The translations under genes were made by a program, and so were the position numbers. Source: Chloroflexota bacterium (lineage in GTDB: Bacteria > Chloroflexota > Anaerolineae > B4-G1). Taken from it: a stretch of 37,231 nucleotides of DNA. Position 1 is the stretch's first letter; each line of letters starts with the position of its first letter. The notes under the pieces were generated by a model. The model was given only the letters and a program-made list of their open reading frames with translations. It had not been told where the DNA came from and searched no databases. The DNA is taken from the NCBI GenBank assembly GCA_011046405.1, contig DSAR01000349.1, positions 1-37,231 of the forward strand, in the 5' to 3' direction. Positions 28,020 through 36,224 of this stretch are shown piece after piece.

Positions 28020-28544
28020 ATGGAACCAACCAGGATAGTCGACAAGCCCCGGATGATTTTGCTGGGCCTCAACTTTTTCGGCGACCCGTTCAGATTCAGC
28101 GGTGACTGGACCGAGGAGAACGAGATCGGGCGATTGTGGAAGCGGTTTCTGGCTTACTTGCAGGAAAATGAGCAGCGTATCAAGCACGCTCAGATGGACG
28201 GCCCGATGTACGAGGTGCACGTCCAGCACGAGATGACACCGCGCACCGGCGAGTGCGAAGTTTTCGTGGGAATCGAGGTTGAAAAGCTGGAGGACGTGCC
28301 GGTGCTCCTGTCGGCGAAGATTTTGCCGGCGGTAACGTACGCAGTCTTCACCTTCCGCGGAAAGCAAATTGTGTCGGATTGGGGGCACTGGATCTTCGAC
28401 GAGTGGTTACCCCAATCCGATTTCGAGTCCGCCTATCCCTACGGCTTCCAGTATTACGACGAACGCTTCAAGGGACTCGAGCGCCTGGAAGAATCCGTTC
28501 TGGACGTCTACATTCCGGTGAGAAAGATCAAGCAAGATGCTTGA
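28020..28544 (+). CDS. GyrI-like / AraC effector-binding domain protein
   Basis: YEVHVQHEMTPRTGECEVFVGIEVEKLEDVPVLLSAKILPAVTYAVFTFRGK...WGHWIFDEWLPQSDFESAYPYGFQYYDERF. Confidence 0.75.
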   Translation: MEPTRIVDKPRMILLGLNFFGDPFRFSGDWTEENEIGRLWKRFLAYLQENEQRIKHAQMDGPMYEVHVQHEMTPRTGECEVFVGIEVEKLEDVPVLLSAKILPAVTYAVFTFRGKQIVSDWGHWIFDEWLPQSDFESAYPYGFQYYDERFKGLERLEESVLDVYIPVRKIKQDA

Positions 28545-29397
28545 CGCTGTCGTCATCTCTCAGGCTATCGACTTCATCGAAGACAACCTCCGGGAGAATA
28601 TTGCCGTGGCCGACGTGGCGGATGCCGTTTCGTATTCGCTGTATTATTTCTGCCGGGCATTCAACCAGGTCACTCACCTCACCCCTTACGATTACTTGAT
28701 CCGGCGGCGGCTGGCGATGGCGGCCCGAGCGCTGCTCGAGACCGATCGTAAGGTGATCGACGTCGCGCTCGACTACCAGTTCAACAACCCCGAGACGTTT
28801 TCGCGGGCCTTCAAGCGGGTGTTTGGAACATCGCCGAGCGGATGGCGGAAGCGGGGCCGCCTCGACGAATGGGACCTCATGCCGCGGCTGACGCTGGCTC
28901 ATCTCGAACACATCGCGAAGGGAGATTACCTGAAACCGGTACCGGTGACACAGGAGGCGGTCCGGGTTGCCGGGGTGATGACGTGGGTGCAGGAGAGGCG
29001 GCGGAGCGTCTCGGACCTGTGGCATCTGCTGGCCGACATACTCGTCCGGCGAGAGATCGCTCACATGCCGGGGGCGTATTACGGCATCTCGATGCGAGCC
29101 TCCCAGGAGATGGGGGGCTTCCTGTACCTGGCGGCGGTCGAACTAGCGGAGGGAGAGATCGGGGACGCGGCGTTGGTGGTGAAGGAGATCCCCGCACTGG
29201 GGTGCGTGCGTTTTGTCCACAAGGGGCCAGGGTGGGATCTGCCGCTGACGCTGGATTACGTCTATCACACCTGGCTGCCCAAATCGGGGCTGCGGCCGAG
29301 CGTGCCGTGGACGATCGAACAGAGCGAACGAAACTTCTGCCACTTGGACGAGGCGCCGTCGGAACGGGCGGTCTACGTGCCGGTGGACAGACAATAG
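28537..29397 (+). CDS. AraC-family transcriptional regulator with C-terminal effector-binding region
   Basis: AIDFIEDNLRENIAVADVADAVSYSLYYFCRAFNQVTHLTPYDYLIRRRLAMAARALLETDRKVIDVALDYQFNNPETFSRAFKRVFGTSPSGWRK; 8-nt overlap with the upstream gene. Confidence 0.9.
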   Translation: MLDAVVISQAIDFIEDNLRENIAVADVADAVSYSLYYFCRAFNQVTHLTPYDYLIRRRLAMAARALLETDRKVIDVALDYQFNNPETFSRAFKRVFGTSPSGWRKRGRLDEWDLMPRLTLAHLEHIAKGDYLKPVPVTQEAVRVAGVMTWVQERRRSVSDLWHLLADILVRREIAHMPGAYYGISMRASQEMGGFLYLAAVELAEGEIGDAALVVKEIPALGCVRFVHKGPGWDLPLTLDYVYHTWLPKSGLRPSVPWTIEQSERNFCHLDEAPSERAVYVPVDRQ

Positions 29398-29536
29398 CGC
29401 TGACGGCGGTTGACCTGGTTTTATACAGCGCGTAAGAGAGAAGAGGTTAGCAAAAGCTCGACGACCGAGAACCGTCGGGCTTTTTGAGGATGTGAACGTT
29501 TGCCGCCGGATTTCGAAAACCCAGCTATCATCAAAT

Positions 29537-29565
29537 TTGTGCAAGTTCGACCATTAGGCTATAAT
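29537..29565 (+). promoter_or_regulatory. Promoter TTGTGC-N17-TATAAT
   Basis: TTGTGC 29537-29542, TATAAT 29560-29565, about 60 nt before the 29626 start codon. Confidence 0.65.
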
Positions 29566-29625
29566 CCCTTGCGATGACGTACGCACCTGCAACCTGCCTA
29601 ACTGACATCTTACACGCGCCTAAAG

Positions 29626-30342
29626 ATGACCAACATTTCAGCTGATCAACTAAGTCCCAGTCAAATCCTCTTACTCCGAGGCGACCGCTTCGTCCACCAA
29701 CGGGGCAAGCTCGTGCTGCCCACTGGTGCCTCCGTTTCGATGCAAGCGATGGCCGAGAAGTTAATGACCGTCGCCTTCCTGGCCTGCGCAGCTCAAAATA
29801 TCATGGAACTCCAAATTCAGACGCAGGAGACGCTCTTCGGGCTCTGGACCGTTCAAAAGCTGCTCGTTATCCCTCACACCACCGACGTTCCCTGGCCCAA
29901 AACCTCTTTGGAGGCTCGCCTAACCCAATTGGCCGCACATCTCCTGCCAGAAAACCGATGCCGCGTTCAATCTCTCGTTCACGTCTTTCTGGGGGAGGAC
30001 AGCCCCTATCCCTGGCGCCAGATCGTGGCTATCGCTCAGGGCGGCCTGGTCGCCCAGGGGGTCTTGGCCCACATCGACGAAGCGCACTGGTCGATGTTCG
30101 AGCACCGCAAAAAGCTTCACCTGGCCCGACCCACGTGCGGCTCGCTCGACGATCTCGACTGCACGGTGCCCGAGGCGTTATTGGTCCATTACGCCCAAGC
30201 AACGCCCCAAATTTGGCATCGCCTGCGTCAGGAGATCGCGTGGGGCATCGGTGCGCGCAATAAACGCCCCCATCCACTACGCGAGAACCGCCAACGACGA
30301 ATCAAGCTCATCAACGAACACCGCCCTTTCAACCGGTTCTAG
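29626..30342 (+). CDS. Hypothetical protein
   Basis: Intact 238-aa ORF behind a good promoter; no family recognised with confidence. Confidence 0.7.
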   Translation: MTNISADQLSPSQILLLRGDRFVHQRGKLVLPTGASVSMQAMAEKLMTVAFLACAAQNIMELQIQTQETLFGLWTVQKLLVIPHTTDVPWPKTSLEARLTQLAAHLLPENRCRVQSLVHVFLGEDSPYPWRQIVAIAQGGLVAQGVLAHIDEAHWSMFEHRKKLHLARPTCGSLDDLDCTVPEALLVHYAQATPQIWHRLRQEIAWGIGARNKRPHPLRENRQRRIKLINEHRPFNRF

Positions 30343-30369
30343 TGGCAATATGCTTTAAATAACGGAAAA

Positions 30370-30401
30370 GTAACTGCTCAGGCCAGTCCCTTGCTGCGAT
30401 G
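30370..30401 (-). repeat. 32-bp dispersed repeat (copy 2, inverted relative to 24188-24219)
   Basis: gtaactgctcaggccagtcccttgctgcgatg is the exact reverse complement of copy 1. Confidence 0.9.
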
Positions 30402-30487
30402 CTAAGGACTTGTTCAAAAATAACTTCGGTGTTTGGGCCGACTTTTCCCAGGGAAAAGTCCGAAGTTATTTCTGAACAGCTCCTAAG
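30402..30487. repeat. MITE-like palindromic element (TIR approx. AGGAGCTGTTCAGAAATAACTTCGG, inner hairpin GACTTTTCCC-A-GGGAAAAGTC)
   Basis: TGTTCAAAAATAACTTCGG on the left versus CCGAAGTTATTTCTGAACA on the right, with one mismatch. Confidence 0.7.
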
Positions 30488-30543
30488 GAAAAACCCGGTT
30501 TCTAACAGCGTTAACCAAACCTGATCGATTTTAGGAGTCAACT

Positions 30544-33165
30544 TTGGAAGTCATCCTGACCCACGAGAACGCCGATTTCGACGCCATCGCCAGCCTGCTG
30601 GGCGCCAGCAAGCTATTCCCGGCCGCCACGCCCGTGCTGCCTCGGCGCGTCAATCGCAATGGGCGGGCGTTCCTGGCGCTCTACGGAGCGGAACTCCCAA
30701 TGATCGAGGAAAAGGACCTTCCAAGGCGTCGCCAGATCACCCGCGCCATCCTGGTGGACACTCAGGGTCTGAACACCCTCAAGGGAATGAAACGTAACCT
30801 ACGGGTTGACGTCATCGACCACCACGAACGGGATCAGAAACTGCCAGAAAATTGGACCTTCACCGGAGAGCCGCTAGGGGCGACCACCACCCTGCTGGTC
30901 GAGGAAATTTCAGGACGGGCCTTGAAACTCACCAGCATCGAAGCGACCCTGCTACTCCTGGGCATCTACGAGGATACAGGCTCTCTATCCTACGAAACGA
31001 CTAGTCCCCGCGACGTGCGGGCAGCCGCCTGGCTCATGGAACAGGGCGCCCGCCTGTCTGAGGCCAACAAATTTCTTCACCATCCCCTCGCCCCAGAACA
31101 ACGCGATCTCTACGAACAGCTGCTGGAACAAAGCGATACCCGCGAAATTGAGGGACACCATATCCTCGTCGCCTGGGCCGAGGCGCCCCGCTTCGACGAG
31201 GAAATCTCCACCCTGGCCCACAAGCTGCGCGACCTGCTGGAGCCCTCGGCCTTGTTCGTCCTCGTCGGTCTCAACGATCACGTCCAGATGGTGGCCCGCA
31301 GCGCCACCGACGATATCGACGTCTCGAAGGTAGCCAGACACTTTGGCGGCGGCGGGCATAAACAGGCAGCGGCCGCTCTCGTCCGTGAACGTCCGTTGCA
31401 GGCCGTGCGCGAGGAACTGATCGACCTGTTAAGCGACATCGTCCAGCCCAGCACCACCGTCGCCCAGATTATGTCGTGGGGCGTCCAGGTGCTCTCGCCC
31501 GACGATACCATCGCCGAAGCAGCCCACCGCATGCAACGCACCGGGCACGAAGGTTATCCGGTCGTCGACGCAGGCCGCGTAGTTGGCCTGCTCACCCGCC
31601 GGGCCGTCGATCGCGCCCAACAATTCAAAATGCTTGACAAGCCGGTTAGCCAGGTGATGGAAGCCGGCGCCGTCACGGTAGAAAGCGACGACTCGGTCGC
31701 TTATCTCCAACAACTGATGATCGAAAGCGGCTGGGGCCAGATACCCGTCGTCGAGAACGATCAGGTCGTCGGGGTCGTCACGCGCACTGATCTGATCACC
31801 CTGTGGGGGTCTACTCCCCCGTCACCCCGGCAACGAGAGTTCGCCCGGCTATTGGAACAGGCGTTTCCGGCCCCGGTGCTTGCCCTGGTGCGCTGCATTT
31901 CACGAGAAGCCAGCGACATGGACGTCGTTCCCTACTTCGTCGGCGGGTTGGTTCGCGATCTGATCCTCAAACAACCCATCTTCGACATCGACATGGTGAT
32001 AGAGGGTGACGCCATCGCTCTGGCTCGCCGCCTGGCCCAACAACTGGGTGGTCGGGTGACGACCCACCGGCGATTCGGCACAGCCAAGTGGCTCCTCTCT
32101 TCCCAGGTTTGGCGACAGGTCGCCCCCCACGAGAAAATCTCGACCGAGGACACGCTCCCTCCCAGCGTGGATTTTGTCACGGCGCGCACCGAATTTTACA
32201 CGCACCCGAGCGCCCTCCCGCAGGTAGAGCGTAGTTCCATCAAACAAGACCTCCACCGGCGCGACTTCACCATCAATACGCTGGCAATTCGCCTGGATCC
32301 TGAGCACTGGGGCGAGATATTGGATTTCTACGGCGGCGAAGCCGACATGGACAACCGCGTCATCCGAGTGCTCCATAGCCTCAGTTTCGTGGACGATCCC
32401 ACCCGGATGTTGAGAGCGGCGCGACTGGAATGCCGTTTGGGATTCCACCTGGACCCCCGCAGCGAAGAACTCATCTCCAAGGCCCTGCCACTGCTAAAGC
32501 GCGTCAGCGGGGATCGCATTCGACACGAACTGGCGTTGATTTTCTGCGAACCGGAACCGGAGCAGGCCCTGTGCCGCCTGCAAGCATTGGACATCCTGCC
32601 CCAAATCCACCCCGATCTGAGGTGCGACACCTGGCTCCAGGAGAAATATACCGCGCTCCGCCAGAGTTTCGACGCCGCCGTGTGGGATCTGAAATCGAAT
32701 GACTGTCCCTTCCTTCACCTGGCCCTGCTCACCTACCGCCTCGATAAGAAAGGGCTGACCACCCTGATCGAGCGACTGAAAGTACCGCGCAGCGACGCTG
32801 ACGACCTGCACCTGCTCTTCAACCTCCGGCAAGCGCTCCCCCAGCTGGGTAAAGCGCGCCGGCCCAGCGCCGTCTACCACCTGCTTCAACCCTATCCCTC
32901 GCAGGTCCTGGGGGCAGCGTGGTTGCTTAGCGAACGCGCGCGCCTTCGCCAGCGCATCTATCAATACCAGACGGAGTGGCGCCAGGTAGAACCAGAACTG
33001 ACCGGCGACGACCTGAAAGCGATGGGGCTGGAACCGGGTCCCATCTTTGGGCGTCTGCTGGAAACCCTGCGCGACGCCCGTCTCGACGGCAAGGTCAGCA
33101 CGCGGGAAGAGGAGATTTGCCTGTTGAAAAGAAAGCTGAAAGCCGAGGAAACGTCAGAAGTATAA
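30544..33165 (+). CDS. DHH/DHHA1 phosphoesterase - tandem CBS - tRNA nucleotidyltransferase (CCA/A-adding, class II polymerase-beta-like) fusion
   Basis: THENADFDAIASLLGASKL, DVIDHHERD (DHH), GGGGHKQAAAALV (DHHA1), two CBS units (MQRTGHEGYPVVDAGRVVGLLTRR; LQQLMIESGWGQIPVVENDQVVGVVTRTDL), YFVGGLVRDLILKQPIFDIDMVIEGD (NTase). TTG start. Confidence 0.92.
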   Translation: MEVILTHENADFDAIASLLGASKLFPAATPVLPRRVNRNGRAFLALYGAELPMIEEKDLPRRRQITRAILVDTQGLNTLKGMKRNLRVDVIDHHERDQKLPENWTFTGEPLGATTTLLVEEISGRALKLTSIEATLLLLGIYEDTGSLSYETTSPRDVRAAAWLMEQGARLSEANKFLHHPLAPEQRDLYEQLLEQSDTREIEGHHILVAWAEAPRFDEEISTLAHKLRDLLEPSALFVLVGLNDHVQMVARSATDDIDVSKVARHFGGGGHKQAAAALVRERPLQAVREELIDLLSDIVQPSTTVAQIMSWGVQVLSPDDTIAEAAHRMQRTGHEGYPVVDAGRVVGLLTRRAVDRAQQFKMLDKPVSQVMEAGAVTVESDDSVAYLQQLMIESGWGQIPVVENDQVVGVVTRTDLITLWGSTPPSPRQREFARLLEQAFPAPVLALVRCISREASDMDVVPYFVGGLVRDLILKQPIFDIDMVIEGDAIALARRLAQQLGGRVTTHRRFGTAKWLLSSQVWRQVAPHEKISTEDTLPPSVDFVTARTEFYTHPSALPQVERSSIKQDLHRRDFTINTLAIRLDPEHWGEILDFYGGEADMDNRVIRVLHSLSFVDDPTRMLRAARLECRLGFHLDPRSEELISKALPLLKRVSGDRIRHELALIFCEPEPEQALCRLQALDILPQIHPDLRCDTWLQEKYTALRQSFDAAVWDLKSNDCPFLHLALLTYRLDKKGLTTLIERLKVPRSDADDLHLLFNLRQALPQLGKARRPSAVYHLLQPYPSQVLGAAWLLSERARLRQRIYQYQTEWRQVEPELTGDDLKAMGLEPGPIFGRLLETLRDARLDGKVSTREEEICLLKRKLKAEETSEV

Positions 33166-33180
33166 AAATAGGAGAACATC

Positions 33181-33516
33181 ATGTCCACCAGACGAACAAA
33201 TCGGCGCCCCCCCGCGCTGTCCAGCGAGATCGTCCAGGGAGAACCCATGCCAGCAGGAGAGCGGGAAATCATTCCTGTAGTCCGAGTGACGACCTACGCC
33301 CGTCGCCGCGCCCTCGTCGGCGCCCAGCGATTGACCGGGCAGGGCGGCGGCTTTGTACACCTCAAGCCCATCGCCATCATAGCGCGCGGACCGGACGGCG
33401 AGCGCCGCATACCCATCCCCGATAAGACCGTCCAGATACTGGGAGGACTCCTGCTGGTCGCTTTCATCGTCCCTGTGATCTTGATGTTGGCCGTACAACT
33501 GATGCGCAAGCGCTGA
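33181..33516 (+). CDS. Small protein with a single C-terminal TM segment, unknown function
   Basis: 111-aa ORF with TM segment ILGGLLLVAFIVPVILMLAVQLM and RBS aggag. Confidence 0.65.
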   Translation: MSTRRTNRRPPALSSEIVQGEPMPAGEREIIPVVRVTTYARRRALVGAQRLTGQGGGFVHLKPIAIIARGPDGERRIPIPDKTVQILGGLLLVAFIVPVILMLAVQLMRKR

Positions 33517-33556
33517 TCTTCGGCAAAACCTGATGAGTCTCACGAAAGGAGAAGCT

Positions 33557-34000
33557 ATGGATATGGAAAAGGAAATTCAAAAACTACTGGATGCTGTCGC
33601 CGATTTACGCCACAAAGCCAACGCGAACGCCTGTTTCGGCGAGCCCGTGCTCGTCGAGGATTGCGTCGTCATCCCCGTCGCCAGCGTCAGTTATGGTTTC
33701 GGCGCGGGGATAGGACAATGCCCCAGGATGGAAGACATGGGGATGAGAAAAGCACCAGACACCGAGGAACCCAAGGTAACCGAGCAGGAGGAAAACGACA
33801 TCGACAGTGGAAAAGGCGGAGGCGGAGGAGGCGGCGCTTCGGCGCGGCCTATCGCTGCTCTCGAAGTGACGTCGAAAGGCGTCAGAGTAGAGCCGGTCAT
33901 GGATGAGCAGAAACTGGCCCTCGCTGGCGCCCTGTTGATCGGGTGGAACGTCTTCTGGCTGGCACGCGCGCTGATCAAGATATTCGGCCAGCAGGATTGA
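33557..34000 (+). CDS. GerW/YtfJ-like (sporulation-protein-family) protein
   Basis: ACFGEPVLVEDCVVIPVASVSYGFGAGIG...GGGGGGGASARPIAALEVTSKGVRVEPV. Start 33557 after aaagga is preferred. Confidence 0.8.
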   Translation: MDMEKEIQKLLDAVADLRHKANANACFGEPVLVEDCVVIPVASVSYGFGAGIGQCPRMEDMGMRKAPDTEEPKVTEQEENDIDSGKGGGGGGGASARPIAALEVTSKGVRVEPVMDEQKLALAGALLIGWNVFWLARALIKIFGQQD

Positions 34001-34027
34001 GCGCCTCACAACGAGGATTGTTTTTTG

Positions 34028-34056
34028 TTGAAGAACCGGCCTGCCTGTGGTATAAT
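34028..34056 (+). promoter_or_regulatory. Promoter TTGAAG-N17-TATAAT upstream of lgt
   Basis: TTGAAG 34028-34033, TATAAT 34051-34056. Confidence 0.65.
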
Positions 34057-34139
34057 CCCTCGCGGGCTGGAGATCGCAAACATACGCCCGTTTCAAACGT
34101 TCAAAAATTCCATATCTATGCAGCAGGAGGAGGACACCT

Positions 34140-35030
34140 ATGAAGCCACCGCTTGACCCCATACTCATCCGCTTTGGGCCAAATCTGGGCATTCACTGGT
34201 ACGGTATTCTCATCGTCAGCGGCGTGATGCTGGGCGCTGTTTACGCAGCCTGGCGGGCCAAACAGGCGGGCGACGACCCCGATCACGTCTGGAACGCGCT
34301 CATTCTCGCCATCACCCTGGGCATCATCGGCGCCCGGATCTATCACGTCTTCTCTAACCCGGCCGGCATGATCGGTTGGGATTATTACAAAGAGAATCCT
34401 ATCGAGGTTTTTTACATCTGGCAGGGAGGTCTGGGCATTTACGGCGCCATCATTGGCGGCGCATTGGGCATCCTGACCTACGCCTGGCGAGCTAACTTGA
34501 AAGCGCTTCGATGGCTGGATTACGGCGCCCCTGGTCTGGCCCTGGGACAGGCTATCGGGCGGTGGGGAAATTTTATCAATCAAGAACTCTACGGTCCCCC
34601 GACCGATCTGGCGTGGGGATTGATCATCGATCCCGCACACCGCATCCCACCTTACAATGACCTCACCACCTATCCCCTTGACACCCTATTCCATCCTACC
34701 TTCCTGTACGAATCGCTGTGGTGTCTGCTGCTATTCATCTCGTTGGCCGTCATCTCCAGGAAACTGAAGGATAAATTGCTCCCGGGAGACATTCTCCTGG
34801 GCTACCTGATTGGCTATCCCCTGGGACGCTTCTTCATCGAGTACTTCCGCCCCGATGCCTGGACCATCGGTTCCATCGCCGCCGCGCAACTATTTGCTCT
34901 CATCAGCATCGCCGCTGCCGTTGCCATTCTCGCCGTTCGCCACGTCCGGGCAAAGGAGAAGGAGAACGGGATTGAGAATGGGATTGAGAACGAGATTGAG
35001 AACTCGAGTCAAAGCGATCTGGATGTGTGA
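34140..35030 (+). CDS. lgt: Prolipoprotein diacylglyceryl transferase
   Basis: FGPNLGIHWYGILIVSGVMLG, GLGIYGAIIGG, DYGAPGLALGQAIGRWGNFINQELYGPPTDLAWG, HPTFLYESLW, RFFIEYFRPD. Confidence 0.95.
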   Translation: MKPPLDPILIRFGPNLGIHWYGILIVSGVMLGAVYAAWRAKQAGDDPDHVWNALILAITLGIIGARIYHVFSNPAGMIGWDYYKENPIEVFYIWQGGLGIYGAIIGGALGILTYAWRANLKALRWLDYGAPGLALGQAIGRWGNFINQELYGPPTDLAWGLIIDPAHRIPPYNDLTTYPLDTLFHPTFLYESLWCLLLFISLAVISRKLKDKLLPGDILLGYLIGYPLGRFFIEYFRPDAWTIGSIAAAQLFALISIAAAVAILAVRHVRAKEKENGIENGIENEIENSSQSDLDV

Positions 35031-35097
35031 TGTCTGACGAAAGAAACCCGACCAGTTTAGCGCATGTCGATAGACAGCTGAGTCAGTCAAGAAGAGA

Positions 35098-35123
35098 GGC
35101 CTAATGCCTGAGGGTGTTAGGCC
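35098..35123. terminator. Hairpin GGCCTAA-N12-TTAGGCC followed by a T-rich stretch, after lgt
   Basis: Perfect 7-bp arms, then cgtttctttcc. Confidence 0.5.
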
Positions 35124-35151
35124 CGTTTCTTTCCTAGGGGAGGAATAACCG

Positions 35152-35850
35152 ATGGACATAGGGAGCACCTTATACCATTTGCAAGAACTGGATACAGAAA
35201 AAGATGCCGCGCAACGTCGATTATCCGAAATCGAGGCAGTGTTGGGGGAAAACGAGGCCCTAAAACGCGCCCGTCACGCCCTGAAAACCGCACAGGAGCA
35301 GTTGAAAAAGTGGTCGAAGCAACAACGCGAATTGGATCTCCAAATCCAAAGCATCGCAAACAAACGAGCGCGCTCTGAAAAAAGACTCTACAGCGGCGAA
35401 GTCACAAACCCCAAGGAATTGACCGATCTCCAATCGGAGATCACATCCCTGCAACGACGGAAACGAAAACTGGAGGATGAACTGCTGGAGGCGATGATCG
35501 CGCTGGAAGAATCGGAAAACGCCCAAACACAGGCACAACAACACTTCGATCAAACGGAATCCCAGTGGCTGGGCCAACAGGCGAATCTGAAAGCTGAACA
35601 ACAACAGCTTCAAAGCCGGCTGATAGAGATCCAACAGGCGCGCGCGAAGCTTCCGCCCCAGATAAGCACCGACAAACTGGCTGCTTACGATACCTTACGT
35701 GCGAAGAAAAGTGGATTGGCCGTCGTAAAAATCAACGGTGACGCTTGCGGAGGTTGCGGCGTGAGCATCACACCTGCCCTGAAGTGGGAACTGCGCCAAC
35801 AGGAGATGGCCTATTGCGGTAACTGCGGGCGCATCATCGTGCCAGTATGA
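35152..35850 (+). CDS. Coiled-coil protein with C-terminal C4 zinc ribbon (DUF164/CT398-like)
   Basis: Long heptad coiled coil, SGEVTNPKELTDLQSEI, CGGCGVSITPALKWELRQQEMAYCGNCGRIIVPV. Confidence 0.87.
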   Translation: MDIGSTLYHLQELDTEKDAAQRRLSEIEAVLGENEALKRARHALKTAQEQLKKWSKQQRELDLQIQSIANKRARSEKRLYSGEVTNPKELTDLQSEITSLQRRKRKLEDELLEAMIALEESENAQTQAQQHFDQTESQWLGQQANLKAEQQQLQSRLIEIQQARAKLPPQISTDKLAAYDTLRAKKSGLAVVKINGDACGGCGVSITPALKWELRQQEMAYCGNCGRIIVPV

Positions 35851-35859
35851 GGATAAAAA

Positions 35860-35895
35860 GTCACGGCCTCCTCTTTAGAAAGAGGAGGCCGTGAC
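35860..35895. terminator. Perfect 17-bp-arm hairpin GTCACGGCCTCCTCTTT-AG-AAAGAGGAGGCCGTGAC
   Basis: Arms 35860-35876 and 35879-35895; the T-run (aaaaa on +) lies on the minus-strand exit side. Confidence 0.7.
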
Positions 35896-36034
35896 TGCGA
35901 AAGGAGGGTAACCACAAACAGCCTTTGATGTCAGTCAGGGGGGCGGAACCCTTTCCAACATCAATTACATTTTAATGGACAGCGTCCCCCAAGTCAATAG
36001 TACTATCGTACCATTGGCAGGCAAATGAGTAGAA

Positions 36035-36066
36035 AGTGTGCAAGTGTGCAAGTGTGCAGGTGTGCA
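36035..36066. repeat. 8-bp tandem repeat AGTGTGCA x4 (inverted version of the CACTTGCA repeat)
   Basis: agtgtgcaagtgtgcaagtgtgcaggtgtgca read directly. Confidence 0.8.
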
Positions 36067-36114
36067 CCCGCTTCCCTTTCGATGCGCCATCATGTTGCTA
36101 TCCGCTCTCGCAAG

Positions 36115-36143
36115 TTGACATTCACGCTAAATTTAGCTATCAT
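36115..36143 (+). promoter_or_regulatory. Promoter TTGACA-N17-TATCAT upstream of the response regulator
   Basis: TTGACA 36115-36120, TATCAT 36138-36143. Confidence 0.6.
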
Positions 36144-36224
36144 TAGGCATATTCGATAACATACATAATTGACAAAATTCGTGTCATCCATTTCTATCTC
36201 GTTCAGGTCAGGGAGGTATAAGCC

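Noticed and set aside
27438-28388. 316-aa minus-strand ORF opposite trmO and the GyrI-like gene
   Set aside because: Spans two convincing sense genes and the intergenic region; no domain signature.
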